Shown here one piece after another: positions 45,443 through 55,400 of a DNA stretch of 64,000 bases. Origin of the DNA: SABI01 sp963678555 (GTDB lineage: Bacteria > Spirochaetota > Spirochaetia > Sphaerochaetales > Sphaerochaetaceae). The stretch covers positions 186,001 through 250,000 of the forward strand of contig CAXXJA010000001.1 of NCBI GenBank assembly GCA_963678555.2, read 5' to 3'. The stretch's first letter is position 1. Every line of letters starts with the position of its first letter. The translations under genes were made by a program, and so were the position numbers. The notes below the pieces were generated by a model. It did no database searches. It saw only the letters and a list, made by a program, of their open reading frames with translations, and was not told the DNA's origin.

Positions 45443-45892
45443 ATGAAGATTACGACAGTGAAGAGCTTTTACGATCATGAACTTGAATCGTTCGGCGAAA
45501 CCCAGGAAGGAGGTGACTGGGTTCTGGTAGTCTCCGGATACTGGGGGCAGGATATGTATCATTCGGGTCATGTTGCGTATTACATGAGGGAGACGGTTCC
45601 CGGAACCTGGGTGTTGCAAGCGGTTCAGCGGAACACCGAACTTGACGGGGTAACGGAAGAGGATGTGGAAGAGGGGAGGCTCAATGACGATCAGATCCAG
45701 GCGATGTGGGGAATGACGCTCGAAGAGGCACAGTATAAGACCTATGAACATATCGTCGCCGTTGCAGAAGATGTTTCTGCAATGACGTCCAAGCGAAAGC
45801 TTGCGAGGGCCCTGTATTACTCGGCAGTTGCGATAGGAGCATACGCAGTGGAAGAATTCGATGACGATGAGAGTCTTCTGGAACCGGTGTAG
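45443..45892 (+). CDS. Hypothetical acidic protein related to the FGase fusion's N-terminus
   Basis: 149 aa, AAGGAG eight bases before the ATG. GDWVLVVSGYWGQDMYHSG followed by HVAYYMRETVPGTWVLQAV resembles the opening of the 43477 protein (WAEYIRKTGEGTWTVWYY). The C-terminus is acidic (EEFDDDESLLEPV). Not a named family; the local resemblance suggests a domain shared inside this locus. Confidence 0.6.
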   Translation: MKITTVKSFYDHELESFGETQEGGDWVLVVSGYWGQDMYHSGHVAYYMRETVPGTWVLQAVQRNTELDGVTEEDVEEGRLNDDQIQAMWGMTLEEAQYKTYEHIVAVAEDVSAMTSKRKLARALYYSAVAIGAYAVEEFDDDESLLEPV

Positions 45893-46544
45893 TAGCTCCT
45901 CGTGAAAATGATACATTCCCCGGGTGCTTATCAACCGATCGAGGCGAAAAGGCCGGAGGGCACCGGGTGGATACAACGGGGTCTCTGTATGCATGGTACA
46001 CACTCTTCCTGATCGTTCAGATTATTCCTCAGTTCCAGAATCTTTCCCCTATCGCCATGAAGGCAAACGTAAACGAATGAGAAAAGTAATTGATGATCTG
46101 ATTCTCATTTCCTGCAAAGTCGTTTCCTCTACAAGGGAACCGGCAAACAAGATCCGGAAGAAGGGTTTCTCCATGACGTCCTTGCAGGAATGGTCGTTCC
46201 TTACCAGATCCGATCCCTGATGCCGGCCACCAAAGGGCCACATAGGTGAAATCTGTGTAGTATCAGTGCCGGGAAGCCAGGGTGAACTGATCTATACGGA
46301 ATATGCTGCTGGACAGAAAAGGTGTCTGCCACTCACACTCTGCGTTCCGGGTAATGAAGAGGTTATTCGTATCTTTCTGGCAAGATTCTGCCAGGAAAAT
46401 GGTTACATCACACGATGTCTTCATGCTCTAAGCAGCTTTACACTATACGTATCTGGATCTGGAATATTGGAGCGCTCATGTGGTTATATCGAAGCATTCC
46501 AATCTCCTGTGTTACTTTTCCGTGTACCGTAAAAGGAGAAAAAC
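45893..46544. other. 652-bp gap, nothing recognised
   Basis: No ORF with both a ribosome site and plausible composition on either strand. No copy of the leader element is present. It ends with AAAGGAG, the ribosome site of the next lipoprotein. Confidence 0.5.
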
Positions 46545-47756
46545 ATGAAAAGAAAGATTTCACTCATTCTTACGATGATCAGTCTCATCACCTGTATTGT
46601 GCTTTTGTTTGCCTGTTCAGTCACTCCCGATGAAGTGAATACTGATTTCTCTGGTGGGGATGGAACCCCGAATAATCCTTATCAGATAACTACCGCCGAG
46701 GAGCTTGATACTGTGAGAGATTATCTTGACGGCTCCTTCCTGGTTATGAATGATATCGACTGTGAAGACTTCCTTTCAGGAACTTCTACAGGCTGGGAAC
46801 CTATCGGGGATGCGGCCTCTCCTTTTACCGGAGAGTTTGATGGAGGTGGTTTTACCATTAGCAATTTCGATATCACGATTACCGAAGCCTCTGTTGAGAA
46901 TGTCGGTCTGTTCGGGTACGCAGTGCTTGCATCTTTTTCTGATCTGACACTGGCTTCAGCAGACATTACGGGAGGATCGAGCATGATCGGCTCTCTTCTC
47001 GGATATGGAAAAGGTATTGCCGTCGATGATGTTCACGCTACTTCGGTCACCGTTCTCGGTAAGGGAAATCTGGGAGGACTTATCGGGGTTGTCGGTCATG
47101 ATGATAGTATCGCCAGTTATATCAATTCATGCTCTTCAGATGGATCTGTGGGTAACGAAAACAGTACATGGGGGGCACAGGGAGGGCTCATCGGAACTGC
47201 CAACAATACGATGATACGCGAATGTTTCTCCACTGCTGCTGTTCATGGAGAATTAACCGGTATAGGGGGGCTAGCAGGTAACTATGGTGGATACAGCAGT
47301 TCTACGACAGGATTTCAGGACTCGGTGACGGAGGCGTATTCAGATCCGAAGATTGTGAACTGCTATGCAACCGGTACCGTGAGTGGATCAGGCAGCATTG
47401 TGGTTGGAGGGCTTGTGGGATCCTTTGTCTATTCGGACCATATCATAGAAAACTGTTATGCAACAGGAGCTGTACCGGGAGACTCCCTTGATACTTTTGA
47501 TATCAATCGAGGAGGACTTATCGGGAGCATCGGGAACCTTGATGCATCAACACCGGTTGACGGCTGCTACTTCATCGATACGTCTTTGGCCTCAAATCTA
47601 ACGTATTATGGTGGATATGGAGAAGCAAAAACACCTTCCGAGTTAGCCACCCAGTCTACATTCTCCGGTTGGGATTTTACCGATATATGGGAGATGAATT
47701 CAAAGGCTCGCACCACAACGATATATACGTATCCACACCTTCAATGGGAAGAGTAG
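46545..47756 (+). CDS. GLUG-repeat lipoprotein
   Basis: 403 aa. Lipobox signal peptide (CIVLLFACSV, Cys about residue 24). The opening GGDGTPNNPYQITTAEELDTVRDYLDGSFLVMNDIDC and the repeated GGLIG/GGLVG units with intervening NCYATGxVxG turns are the GLUG motif, a right-handed beta-helix-like surface fold common in adhesins. AAAGGAG precedes the ATG. Surface-anchored, likely adhesion or protease-related; the ligand is unknown. Confidence 0.82.
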   Translation: MKRKISLILTMISLITCIVLLFACSVTPDEVNTDFSGGDGTPNNPYQITTAEELDTVRDYLDGSFLVMNDIDCEDFLSGTSTGWEPIGDAASPFTGEFDGGGFTISNFDITITEASVENVGLFGYAVLASFSDLTLASADITGGSSMIGSLLGYGKGIAVDDVHATSVTVLGKGNLGGLIGVVGHDDSIASYINSCSSDGSVGNENSTWGAQGGLIGTANNTMIRECFSTAAVHGELTGIGGLAGNYGGYSSSTTGFQDSVTEAYSDPKIVNCYATGTVSGSGSIVVGGLVGSFVYSDHIIENCYATGAVPGDSLDTFDINRGGLIGSIGNLDASTPVDGCYFIDTSLASNLTYYGGYGEAKTPSELATQSTFSGWDFTDIWEMNSKARTTTIYTYPHLQWEE

Positions 47757-47867
47757 TCGCAGATAGATTCATCCGATTCTTCTTTGATTGACCTCTTCCC
47801 GGGTATATACTGCATACGGTTACAGCATCGTACCGTGTGCAGTGAGACTCAACAGAATAGAACAAGT

Positions 47868-49895
47868 ATGGATATGAAAAACACACAGAATATCAGAATT
47901 CTCCTGTTCATTATACTTGCAGTGACAAGTATGATGCTGTTCTTTGATGTCGTGCTTACACCTAAGATCCGTATCCCGGCTGACAGAACCTACAGAGCTG
48001 AAGAGGGAGTTCTAGATCTGAGAGGATGGGATATCAACGAGCTTCCCTTCATCCCTCTCAACGGTGAGTGGGAGTTTTTCTGGAATCAGTTGCTTGAATC
48101 CGGTGAGTTCGAAGGTGTTGAATCTGCGTTTGCCGAAGTTCCCGGAACGTGGGCTGATTCTGAGACCGGTTATGCCACCTATAGGCTCCATCTTATCACT
48201 GATCCGTTAGAGGGAGACCTCGCTCTGAGAAATCAGTCAGCGGGAACAGCGATGAATATCTTTGTGGATGGGGAACAGGTGGTTGCCATTGGTCACGTTT
48301 CAGATGAGGAAGATACGGCTGTTCCGGCGTATCGGACAGGGGTGACCCGTCTGAGTTCACTGGAGGGTGCGACTTCTTTTGACATCATCGTGCAGATCTC
48401 CAATTATGATTACCGTATCGGCGGACTCTGGAGACAGATCTGGTTCGGAGATTATGAGACACTGTCCCGGTGGCACTGGGGTGCTGAGGTGAGAACTGTC
48501 ATTCTTTTCAGCGCTTTATTTGTCATGGGTCTCTATCATTTTGCAATCTTTCTGCTCAGGAGTAAGGACAGGCAGTACTTCGCACTTTCAATTTTCTGTC
48601 TTCTCTTGTCTCTGAGAGCCTTGTTTCCGACTCAATATACCATCATGCACCTTTTCCCACACCTCCCGTTTCACATACTTGTCCGGCTGGAATATCTTAC
48701 CTTTTACCTTGCCCTGCCGACTGCGGCGCTCCTTTTTTCCATCATGTATCGTGAAGAATTTCATGCCGCCGTGGTGAGGATAGTAGTGACTATCTCATTT
48801 CTGTTTGCTTGTTCAGTCCTCATGTTCCCCCCTCTGGTATTTACCCGGTATGTGTTTCTTTTTTACGGTTTTTCAGCCCTCTCGATTCTCTATATAGTCT
48901 TTGCGATTCTCCGGGCTGCCATTCATCGAAGGTCTGGTGCCGTCTTTACGCTTATCGGCACTGTGATACTCGCCGCAGCAACAATCAACGATAATTTCTA
49001 CTCGAGTTTCATCATCCATACGGACACGTATATTGAGACCGGTATGATTCTGTTTATTTTTTTCCAGGCTCTCGCGCTCTCCATACGGCTGACAGAGGCT
49101 TTTACGAGGGTCGAAGTCCTGTCCTCTTCTCTGACCGAGCTCAATGCCGGCCTGGAACAGGAGGTCGATAAACGGGCTGAGGAACTGAAAGCAGCCTATG
49201 AGTCGGTGAAGAAACTAGAACTTGTCCGATTCGCTGACGAAGAGAGAAAACAGTTGGGACGTGACCTTCATGACGGTCTCGGACAATCAGTTCATGCTCT
49301 CGAACTGCTTGGGGAAGGTCTCCGGCTCTCCCGGCATGATCCGGAGGTGACTGAACAGAAGCTAGAGGCAATCCTTGAGGTGAACGGTGAAATACGGGAC
49401 TATCTCTATACGATTCTCGAAGAGCTGTACCCCGTGAATATCGGGAAACTGGGCCTTGTTGCAGGTATTGAAACGCTTGCTGAGAAGATTTCCTCCTACC
49501 ATGGAATCTCTGTTGATTTAGACTGTCCTCAGGGTGAAGTGCCCGTGAATGATGTTCTTGCAAATGATCTCTATCTTATCATCAGCGAGGCGGTTAACAA
49601 TGCAATACGGCATGCCGATCCTTCACGTATCAGGGTGGTTCTCCGATATGATGAGGAGAGTATATCACTGCATGTTGTCAATGATGGTGTTGGTACTCAT
49701 ACAACTGTTCGCGATGAGAGGAATTCTCAGGGGGGACGAGGCTTGAAAATTATGGAATACCGGACAGTCTCCCACGGAGGGACATTTTCTGCACAGTATC
49801 AACCTTCCGGGAGGTTTTCCGTGATCTCCGAGATTCCTCTTGTGCAGGATGGAAAGGATGAAGAGGTGGATGATGATAACAGTCATGATGCTTGA
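47868..49895 (+). CDS. 7TM-DISM sensor histidine kinase (NarL/LuxR-type partner)
   Basis: 675 aa from the ATG at 47868 (or 47874); the longer in-frame TTG at 47784 is unlikely. After one N-terminal membrane helix, a periplasmic beta-sandwich (LNGEWEFFWNQLL, VPGTWADSETGYATYRLHL) fits 7TMR-DISMED2. Seven membrane segments follow (about 215-425). A coiled coil leads to a HisKA_3 box (RKQLGRDLHDGLGQSVHAL, phospho-His) and HATPase (SEAVNNAIRHADPSRIRV, GGRGLKIMEYR). It phosphorylates the response regulator encoded immediately downstream. Confidence 0.88.
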   Translation: MDMKNTQNIRILLFIILAVTSMMLFFDVVLTPKIRIPADRTYRAEEGVLDLRGWDINELPFIPLNGEWEFFWNQLLESGEFEGVESAFAEVPGTWADSETGYATYRLHLITDPLEGDLALRNQSAGTAMNIFVDGEQVVAIGHVSDEEDTAVPAYRTGVTRLSSLEGATSFDIIVQISNYDYRIGGLWRQIWFGDYETLSRWHWGAEVRTVILFSALFVMGLYHFAIFLLRSKDRQYFALSIFCLLLSLRALFPTQYTIMHLFPHLPFHILVRLEYLTFYLALPTAALLFSIMYREEFHAAVVRIVVTISFLFACSVLMFPPLVFTRYVFLFYGFSALSILYIVFAILRAAIHRRSGAVFTLIGTVILAAATINDNFYSSFIIHTDTYIETGMILFIFFQALALSIRLTEAFTRVEVLSSSLTELNAGLEQEVDKRAEELKAAYESVKKLELVRFADEERKQLGRDLHDGLGQSVHALELLGEGLRLSRHDPEVTEQKLEAILEVNGEIRDYLYTILEELYPVNIGKLGLVAGIETLAEKISSYHGISVDLDCPQGEVPVNDVLANDLYLIISEAVNNAIRHADPSRIRVVLRYDEESISLHVVNDGVGTHTTVRDERNSQGGRGLKIMEYRTVSHGGTFSAQYQPSGRFSVISEIPLVQDGKDEEVDDDNSHDA

Positions 49896-50517
49896 TGATC
49901 ATCAGATGGTTCGGGAGGGTATGAAGTTTGTTCTTGAGTCTTCCGGCTCGATCGATGTAATAGGGGATGTCGGGACCGTTGAGAAGCTGAAACAGATCCT
50001 TTCTCAAAGAGAACCTGATGTGTTGATTCTTGACATGGTCCTTGAAGGAGTCATGACAGGGTTTGACCTTATCGAATATATGAAAAAGGAATATCCGCAG
50101 GTAAAGATACTCGCTATTACCATGCTTGTGGAGAAACAGTACTCGGATCGTGCGTTTGAGCTCGGAGCGCTTGGTTTTCTCCCCAAGCGGGAAGCTGTAT
50201 CGGATCTGATTCGTGCCGTTGAGACCGTTGCGAAAGGAAAGTACTATATTTCTCCTGACACCGCTGGGCAGATGATACATCGGATGGTCTATACGAAAAA
50301 CCTCTTTACTGAAGATCTGAGTGTGCTCACATCCCGGGAACGTGAAATTTTTATGGAACTCGGGTGTGGTGATTCAAATCAGGAAATAGCGGAAAAACTA
50401 TCGATCAGTGTCAGCACCGTCAGTACCCATCTCGAAAATATCAAAGTGAAACTCAATCTCAAAACCACACGGGACCTGTCGCGAAAAGCCAGAGCATACT
50501 GCAGGGAACATACCTGA
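49870..50517 (+). CDS. NarL/LuxR-family response regulator
   Basis: 215 aa from an ATG at 49870 inside the end of the kinase gene (AGAGG upstream), so translationally coupled; an in-frame start at 49840 is less likely. Receiver domain with acidic pair LDDH and phospho-acceptor in VLILDMVLEG, then Lys in LGFLPKREAV. C-terminal LuxR helix-turn-helix: LTSREREIFMELGCGDSNQEIAEKLSISVSTVSTHLENIKVKL. Transcription factor of the two-component pair; targets are unknown but the lipoprotein gene downstream is a candidate. Confidence 0.93.
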   Translation: MMITVMMLDDHQMVREGMKFVLESSGSIDVIGDVGTVEKLKQILSQREPDVLILDMVLEGVMTGFDLIEYMKKEYPQVKILAITMLVEKQYSDRAFELGALGFLPKREAVSDLIRAVETVAKGKYYISPDTAGQMIHRMVYTKNLFTEDLSVLTSREREIFMELGCGDSNQEIAEKLSISVSTVSTHLENIKVKLNLKTTRDLSRKARAYCREHT

Positions 50518-50750
50518 GGAGAAACGGTTCCTCTCCTGGCATGTTTCATTCTCCCCCTGTAAAATCTGGCATGTAGTTGCTAGTAAAATAGCAATTTCCA
50601 CCGATGGATTAGATATCGAGGCTGAAATACACTACTTTCAGGTACTCAGGGTCTCTTGAAATATCTTTCGCGGATACGTGTATGGCGTTCCGTACCGAAG
50701 CGAAATGAAATGTTCAGTGATACCTGACAGGTGTACTCCAGGAGGACTGT

Positions 50751-51866
50751 ATGAAGCAGAAAAAACGAATCGGGAGGCTGTTGGGCATCCTCGGGCTTCT
50801 TGTGTTGATGAGTGTTGGTATCGGTTGTGAGACCGAACCCTCAGAGAACCCGGTGGAAGACGGCACCATCTATGCGGTCGGATATGGAAAAGACTCCAGT
50901 GATACGCGGTATGCTTATGCCTGGGAGGATGGAGTAATCACCGAGTTGGAGAATTCGGTTCATTCAGGAGGAGATGCGTATGCAAATGCAGTGTATGTAT
51001 CAGGGGATGATGTCTATATTGCAGGATCCTGTGACAATTCTTCAGGCGTTGCAATTCCGGGATACTGGAAAAATGGTGTGTGGACCTCTCTCCCTGTTGA
51101 ATCTTCCTACTCTGCGTATGATGCGAGAGCCTTCGGGGTGTGGGAATATAACGGATCGGTCTATGTGAGTGGGTTCTTAACGAAGTCAGGGTATTGGTAT
51201 GACAATGTCCCCGGGTATTGGGTCGATGGAGTGTGGCACGGACTGACTGTGACTGATATGGATTATGGCATTGCATACAGTATTGTGGTCGATTCAGGTG
51301 ATATCTATATTTCAGGTAAAATTACTGATACCAGCAATAACCAATACGCTGTGTATTGGAAGAATGGCACCCCAATGAAAGACTCATCAAGTACTACAAT
51401 TTCCAACCTGAATGGTGGTGTTACGCTGGCTGTGAAAGATCCCAAGGTGTACGTTCCCGGATATTCCTTTGATTCCAGCAACCGGTATGTTGCAGGCTAT
51501 ATGAATGAAACCGGTACCTGGAATTCTCTCACTGAGTTGCCGGAGACTACCTTAAGCGAGGCAAGAGGTGCGCATGTACAGGATGGTCATGTCTACATGA
51601 CCGGCTTCTGCCGTGTCTCTTCTGTAGCAATTCCTGTATACTGGAAAGATGGCGGTTCTCCTGTAGCAGTTTCTGCAGAAGCTGGATATCCGGCTTATGT
51701 CTACGAAGAAAATGATACTATCTATGTAGTGGGGAAAAAGGACACTGAATTCGGCGAGTGGAAAGATGTCGGAGGAGCAGGTACTGATCTCTCCTGGATA
51801 GCGTATGAAATGCCTGAAACTACCGTAACCTTCGTGGTTATGAACGGAGCGTTTTATCGTCCCTGA
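50751..51866 (+). CDS. Propeller-like lipoprotein
   Basis: 371 aa. Lipobox signal peptide (LMSVGIGCET, Cys about residue 26). The mature part repeats a unit of the type DDVYIAGSCDNSSGVAIPGYWKNGVW, GSVYVSGFLTKSGYWYDNVPGYWVDGVW and GDIYISGKITDTSNNQYAVYWKNG, about 45 residues each, consistent with a beta-propeller. Surface-anchored; no enzymatic motif. AGGAGG precedes the ATG. A strong terminator follows the stop. Confidence 0.8.
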   Translation: MKQKKRIGRLLGILGLLVLMSVGIGCETEPSENPVEDGTIYAVGYGKDSSDTRYAYAWEDGVITELENSVHSGGDAYANAVYVSGDDVYIAGSCDNSSGVAIPGYWKNGVWTSLPVESSYSAYDARAFGVWEYNGSVYVSGFLTKSGYWYDNVPGYWVDGVWHGLTVTDMDYGIAYSIVVDSGDIYISGKITDTSNNQYAVYWKNGTPMKDSSSTTISNLNGGVTLAVKDPKVYVPGYSFDSSNRYVAGYMNETGTWNSLTELPETTLSEARGAHVQDGHVYMTGFCRVSSVAIPVYWKDGGSPVAVSAEAGYPAYVYEENDTIYVVGKKDTEFGEWKDVGGAGTDLSWIAYEMPETTVTFVVMNGAFYRP

Positions 51867-51884
51867 TATATTTCCTGCTTTTCG

Positions 51885-51913
51885 TAAAGGAGAACGACAG
51901 CCGTTCTCCTTTA
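51885..51913 (+). terminator. Rho-independent terminator-like hairpin
   Basis: A perfect 12-bp stem (TAAAGGAGAACG with CGTTCTCCTTTA) around a 5-nt loop, 18 bases after the lipoprotein stop, followed by CTGTTTG. The normal T tract is interrupted, apparently where the group II intron begins. Confidence 0.8.
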
Positions 51914-51919
51914 CTGTTT

Positions 51920-53599
51920 GTATGACGGGCATGTCATCATTCTTGGGTGAAAGTCCCAAGGGGCGTAGTTGTCGACGAACCCGATAGCGACTTGCAAGTT
52001 TCACAACGTGAGGTGTGGGAGAGAGGAAGCAATAGCGAAATCGTGGCCTGACGAACAGAAACCTGATAGTAGGCGACCAAAGGGGACAAGCTGACAAAAC
52101 ACAGTGAAATCCAAAAGACAATGATAAACCTTTGGACGTAAATCAGGCAGGTAAACGAGGAAAGAGTGATGACTTATCCCGTGAGGTCTCCACAGCGTAC
52201 GAGGCTGCAATATCGCTTATGACGACGTAGTAACAACAAATGTGGAGAAGTCAGCAGAGGCCATAGTAGTGACTGAGGAAACAGTCACGAAGGGCTGAAC
52301 AATCAAATGTCTTTCGAAAAGGAAAGGTCTGTCTGTGAGTCCGAACGGCAATAAGCCTGGACAGGGGATGCTACAGACGGAAAGGAAATTATGAGAAAGG
52401 AAGACAGGTCAACACCGAACACAGTACTGTGTGAACAGCTGATTTCCTCCGCGAATATCCAGAATGCGATAACGAAAGTGATGCAGAACAGAGGTTCTGC
52501 AGGCATTGACGGTATGGGAGTCGATGAACTCCCAGCGTATTTTAACGCACATGGGAATGAAATTTGCGAACAGATTGTCACACGGACGTATAAACCTCAA
52601 CCGGTACTTCGAAGAGAGATACCGAAAGATAATGGAGGAGTGCGTCTGCTTGGAATACCCACGGCAGTGGATAGAGTAATTCAGCAGGCACTTGTGCAGG
52701 TGCTGACCCCCGTATTCGAACCGACATTCAGTGACTACAGCTTCGGCTTCAGACCGAATCGGAGTGCTGAAGATGCGGTTCGACTCGCCCAGACCTACAT
52801 GTCCGAGGGCTACAAACACGTAGTCGATCTCGATTTGTCCAAGTTCTTCGATATAGTGAATCATGACATACTCATGGGACTGATAGACAAGTACATGGAT
52901 GACAAGGACGTGAGGAGACTCATCTACGTATTTCTTAAAAGCGGAGTGATGACAAACGGAAGTATGATGGCGACAGCCCTCGGGACTCCACAGGGAGGCC
53001 CACTGTCACTGCTTCTTTCGAACATCTATTTAACCCCCTACGACAGGGAACTGGAGGAGAGGGGATTGAAATTCGTGAGATACGCTGATGACTGCAACAT
53101 ATTCACCAAGAGTAAGAGGTCATCTTACCGAGTGAGAGACAATGCGAAAGGCTACCTTGAAAGGAAACTGAAACTGTCGGTGAACATGGAAAAGACGGAA
53201 GCGAGGAGAGCCGTGGGCTCAACCTTCCTTGGCTTCACATTCCTAACCTATGGAGAAAAGGGCAGACTTGGAATGATCCGACCCCAAGAAAAGAAGCTGA
53301 AGAAACTAAAAGACCGGATAAGACTCATCACGAAGCGTAATCGTGGTGTAGCCATAGAAGTTGTCATTAGGGAACTCAACAGTGTTTTGAGAGGATGGAT
53401 TGGTTATTTCGCTAGAAGCTTCATTAAGGGCTATCTTGAAGATCTCATGGGATGGATTCGGAGGCGAATCCGTCAGTATCTATGGAAACAGTGGAAGAAC
53501 GGCAGAAACAGGAAACATAGACTCAGGCAGCTGGGGATTGCTGAATGGAAACTGTCAAAATGGAAGCTTGGAAGTAACTCATACTGGAAGATGTCAAAA
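51920..53599 (+). mobile_element. Group II intron, 3' end missing
   Basis: The 5' end is placed at GTATGACGGG (51920), close to the GUGYG consensus; the exact base is an inference. The domain I region contains GGTGAAAGTCCCAAGGGGC and GTTGTCGACGAACCCGATAGCGACTTGCAAG, typical of bacterial group II introns. The intron-encoded protein follows. No domain V (GAGC...GTTC hairpin) or domain VI is found after it: the sequence switches directly to the inverted repeat of an IS1634 element at 53600. The intron is therefore dead. Confidence 0.75.
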
Positions 53600-53605
53600 C
53601 CCTAA
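52391..53605 (+). pseudogene. Group II intron reverse transcriptase/maturase, C-terminally truncated
   Basis: 404 aa. RT blocks are intact: IPTAVDRVIQQALVQVLTPVFEP, FGFRPNRSAEDAV, VVDLDLSKFFDIVNHDIL, GTPQGGPLSLLLSNI, FVRYADDCNIF and TFLGFTF, followed by the maturase (X) region GWIGYFARSFIKG. It ends SNSYWKMSKP, lacking the usual final ILQxALxNxxLxxxGY-type residues. The last Pro and the stop are supplied by the inverted repeat of the adjacent IS (53600-53605), so the protein is truncated by that insertion. The GTPQGG motif marks an intron RT rather than a DGR RT. Confidence 0.85.
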
Positions 53606-55400
53606 TTCCCGCAAAATTGTAGCTAGTAATACGTAATTAATTCATATATATGTATTTGTTGTTCATTTAAGGCTTGACTTTTCCCTTAAACATAGTTATA
53701 ATTGTGACTATGAATAAAGCAGGAAATTCAGCCAGAATCATCAAGGTCTACAATAAGAAAGCCGATGTTACCTATGTCTACGAAGACACCGCCTATTGGG
53801 ATAGCGAGAAAAAGCAAGGTCGTCACACCCGTAAGTGTATCGGCAAACTCGATTCCCACGGACAGATCATCTATAACGACTATTACCTTTCCCGTCAGCA
53901 AGCCGGTCAGGCTAAAGAGCTTCCTGTCCCTGTTGTCTCAAAGACAACGCTGCTCGGTCAGAATCTCATTCTCGATCCTATCATCAAAAGCATCGGACTC
54001 AAGCGAATTCTTTCAAAGACAGTAGGCCCTCAGGATGCGACCTCTGTCTTAGAGCTTGCAAAATACTCTATCTGTACCGGTAGACCTCTCAGCTATGCTG
54101 AGTCCTGGCTTGATGACAGAGGCTTCGATGGCTCCATGCTCTGTTCACAGAGAATCAGTGAACTCCTGAAAAGACTCGATAAGGATACTCAGAACACATT
54201 CTTCTCCTCCTGGATAGAAAAGAATATGGCCAAGAAGAACCTGCTGTTCGATATCAGCAGTATTTCAAGCTATGCGAAGAATAATGCATATGTAGAGCGC
54301 GGATATAACCGTGACAAGGAGAAGATCCCTCAGATCAATATCGGTCTCCTCAGTTCGTATGAAACTCGCCTTCCTCTCTGGTACTCAGAAATGCCGGGAA
54401 GTATGAACGACTCTATCGTTCTTCAACATGTACTTGAACAGCTGAAAAAACTTGAGATTCCTTCCTCTGTGATCATAGGAGACAGAGCTTTCTGCTCTGT
54501 AGATAACATCGCTCATCTGAGCGACCATGGTCACAAATTTCTCATGCCCGTTCCTTCGAACGTTACCTGGGCAAGAGAACTGATAGAGAAACATCGCCAT
54601 ACCATTCAGCGTCCTGACACGCTCATCCCGACCGATGATACCGATGCCATCATCTATGGTCTGAAGACCATACGAAAGACTGAACATGGAAGAATGTGGG
54701 CTCATGTCTATTTCGATGCTGCAAGAAAGGAGCGGGACGTTGCCCGTCTGATGAAGCGACTGCAGGCATGCAAGGCCGAGCTTGATGTGAGTGAGCCGGT
54801 CAAGAACAACCAGTCATATTATGAGCGATACTTCGAAGTTAAGGAAACGCCGAAAAGAGGAAGGAAGGTTGTTCTTAAGGATCAGGAAGTTCAGGCGTTC
54901 ATCAATGGTCAGAGCGGATTCTGGGTTCTGTATACCAATGCTGAAAAGGATCCGGTTAAGGCTCTGCATGCCTACCGGCAGAGAAATGATATTGAACTGC
55001 TCTTTGATGACATGAAGAATCTTATCGACTGTAATCGTTTGAGGGTTCACACTGACAAGGTGATGCAGGGAAGGCTCTTCGTGAATTTCATCACCCTGAT
55101 CATTCTCACCGCACTGAAGGAACTGATCAACCTCATTCCCCCAAAGGAGCGTAAACACTGGAACTACAAAGAAATTCTGGATAAGGTGAATACGTACTCG
55201 AAAGTCCATTACCGCGGCACGTATCGTGACGTCTACACAGTCCCGACTAAAGCTCAACGTCTTATCTTTGACCTGTTCGGTGTCGAGTACTCATGGAAGG
55301 GAAAGCTGGTGAATGAGGGTGATCGGGATCGGGATCGGGATTACGATCCCTTCGAGACCATCACGCCTATCTCCTAGTTACAAAATTTCGGGAATTTGGG
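53600..55400 (+). mobile_element. IS1634-family insertion sequence (IS-A)
   Basis: Imperfect 27-bp terminal inverted repeats: the left end reads CCCTAATTCCCGCAAAATTG and on to CTAG, and the right end reads, in complement, CCCAAATTCCCGAAATTTTG and on to CTAG. Element length is 1801 bp. The immediate flanks (TGTCAAAA on the left, TTACAAAT on the right) do not form a target duplication, which points to a flanking deletion or rearrangement after insertion. Confidence 0.85.
53710..55377 (+). CDS. IS1634-family transposase (IS-A)
   Basis: 555 aa from the ATG at 53710; a TTG at 53674 is less likely. The opening ARIIKVYNKKADVTYVYEDTAYWD...GRHTRKCIGKLD is the usual IS1634 N-terminus. DDE residues fall in LLFDISSISSYA, VIIGDRAFCSVDNI and AYRQRNDIELLFDDMKN (the YREK-like motif). 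A run of GATCGGGATCGGGATCGGGA near the end encodes a DRDRDRD repeat. Intact, so possibly active. Confidence 0.88.
   Translation: MNKAGNSARIIKVYNKKADVTYVYEDTAYWDSEKKQGRHTRKCIGKLDSHGQIIYNDYYLSRQQAGQAKELPVPVVSKTTLLGQNLILDPIIKSIGLKRILSKTVGPQDATSVLELAKYSICTGRPLSYAESWLDDRGFDGSMLCSQRISELLKRLDKDTQNTFFSSWIEKNMAKKNLLFDISSISSYAKNNAYVERGYNRDKEKIPQINIGLLSSYETRLPLWYSEMPGSMNDSIVLQHVLEQLKKLEIPSSVIIGDRAFCSVDNIAHLSDHGHKFLMPVPSNVTWARELIEKHRHTIQRPDTLIPTDDTDAIIYGLKTIRKTEHGRMWAHVYFDAARKERDVARLMKRLQACKAELDVSEPVKNNQSYYERYFEVKETPKRGRKVVLKDQEVQAFINGQSGFWVLYTNAEKDPVKALHAYRQRNDIELLFDDMKNLIDCNRLRVHTDKVMQGRLFVNFITLIILTALKELINLIPPKERKHWNYKEILDKVNTYSKVHYRGTYRDVYTVPTKAQRLIFDLFGVEYSWKGKLVNEGDRDRDRDYDPFETITPIS

Noticed and set aside
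50517..50560. Terminator after the response regulator
   Set aside because: Only a 6-bp AGGAGA/TCTCCT stem with a 9-nt loop and no T run; too weak to annotate.
52391..53605. A diversity-generating retroelement RT acting on the SUMF1 domain at 55498
   Set aside because: The RT carries the group II motif GTPQGG and a maturase region, group II domain I sequence precedes it, and I saw no template repeat similar to the SUMF1 C-terminus.
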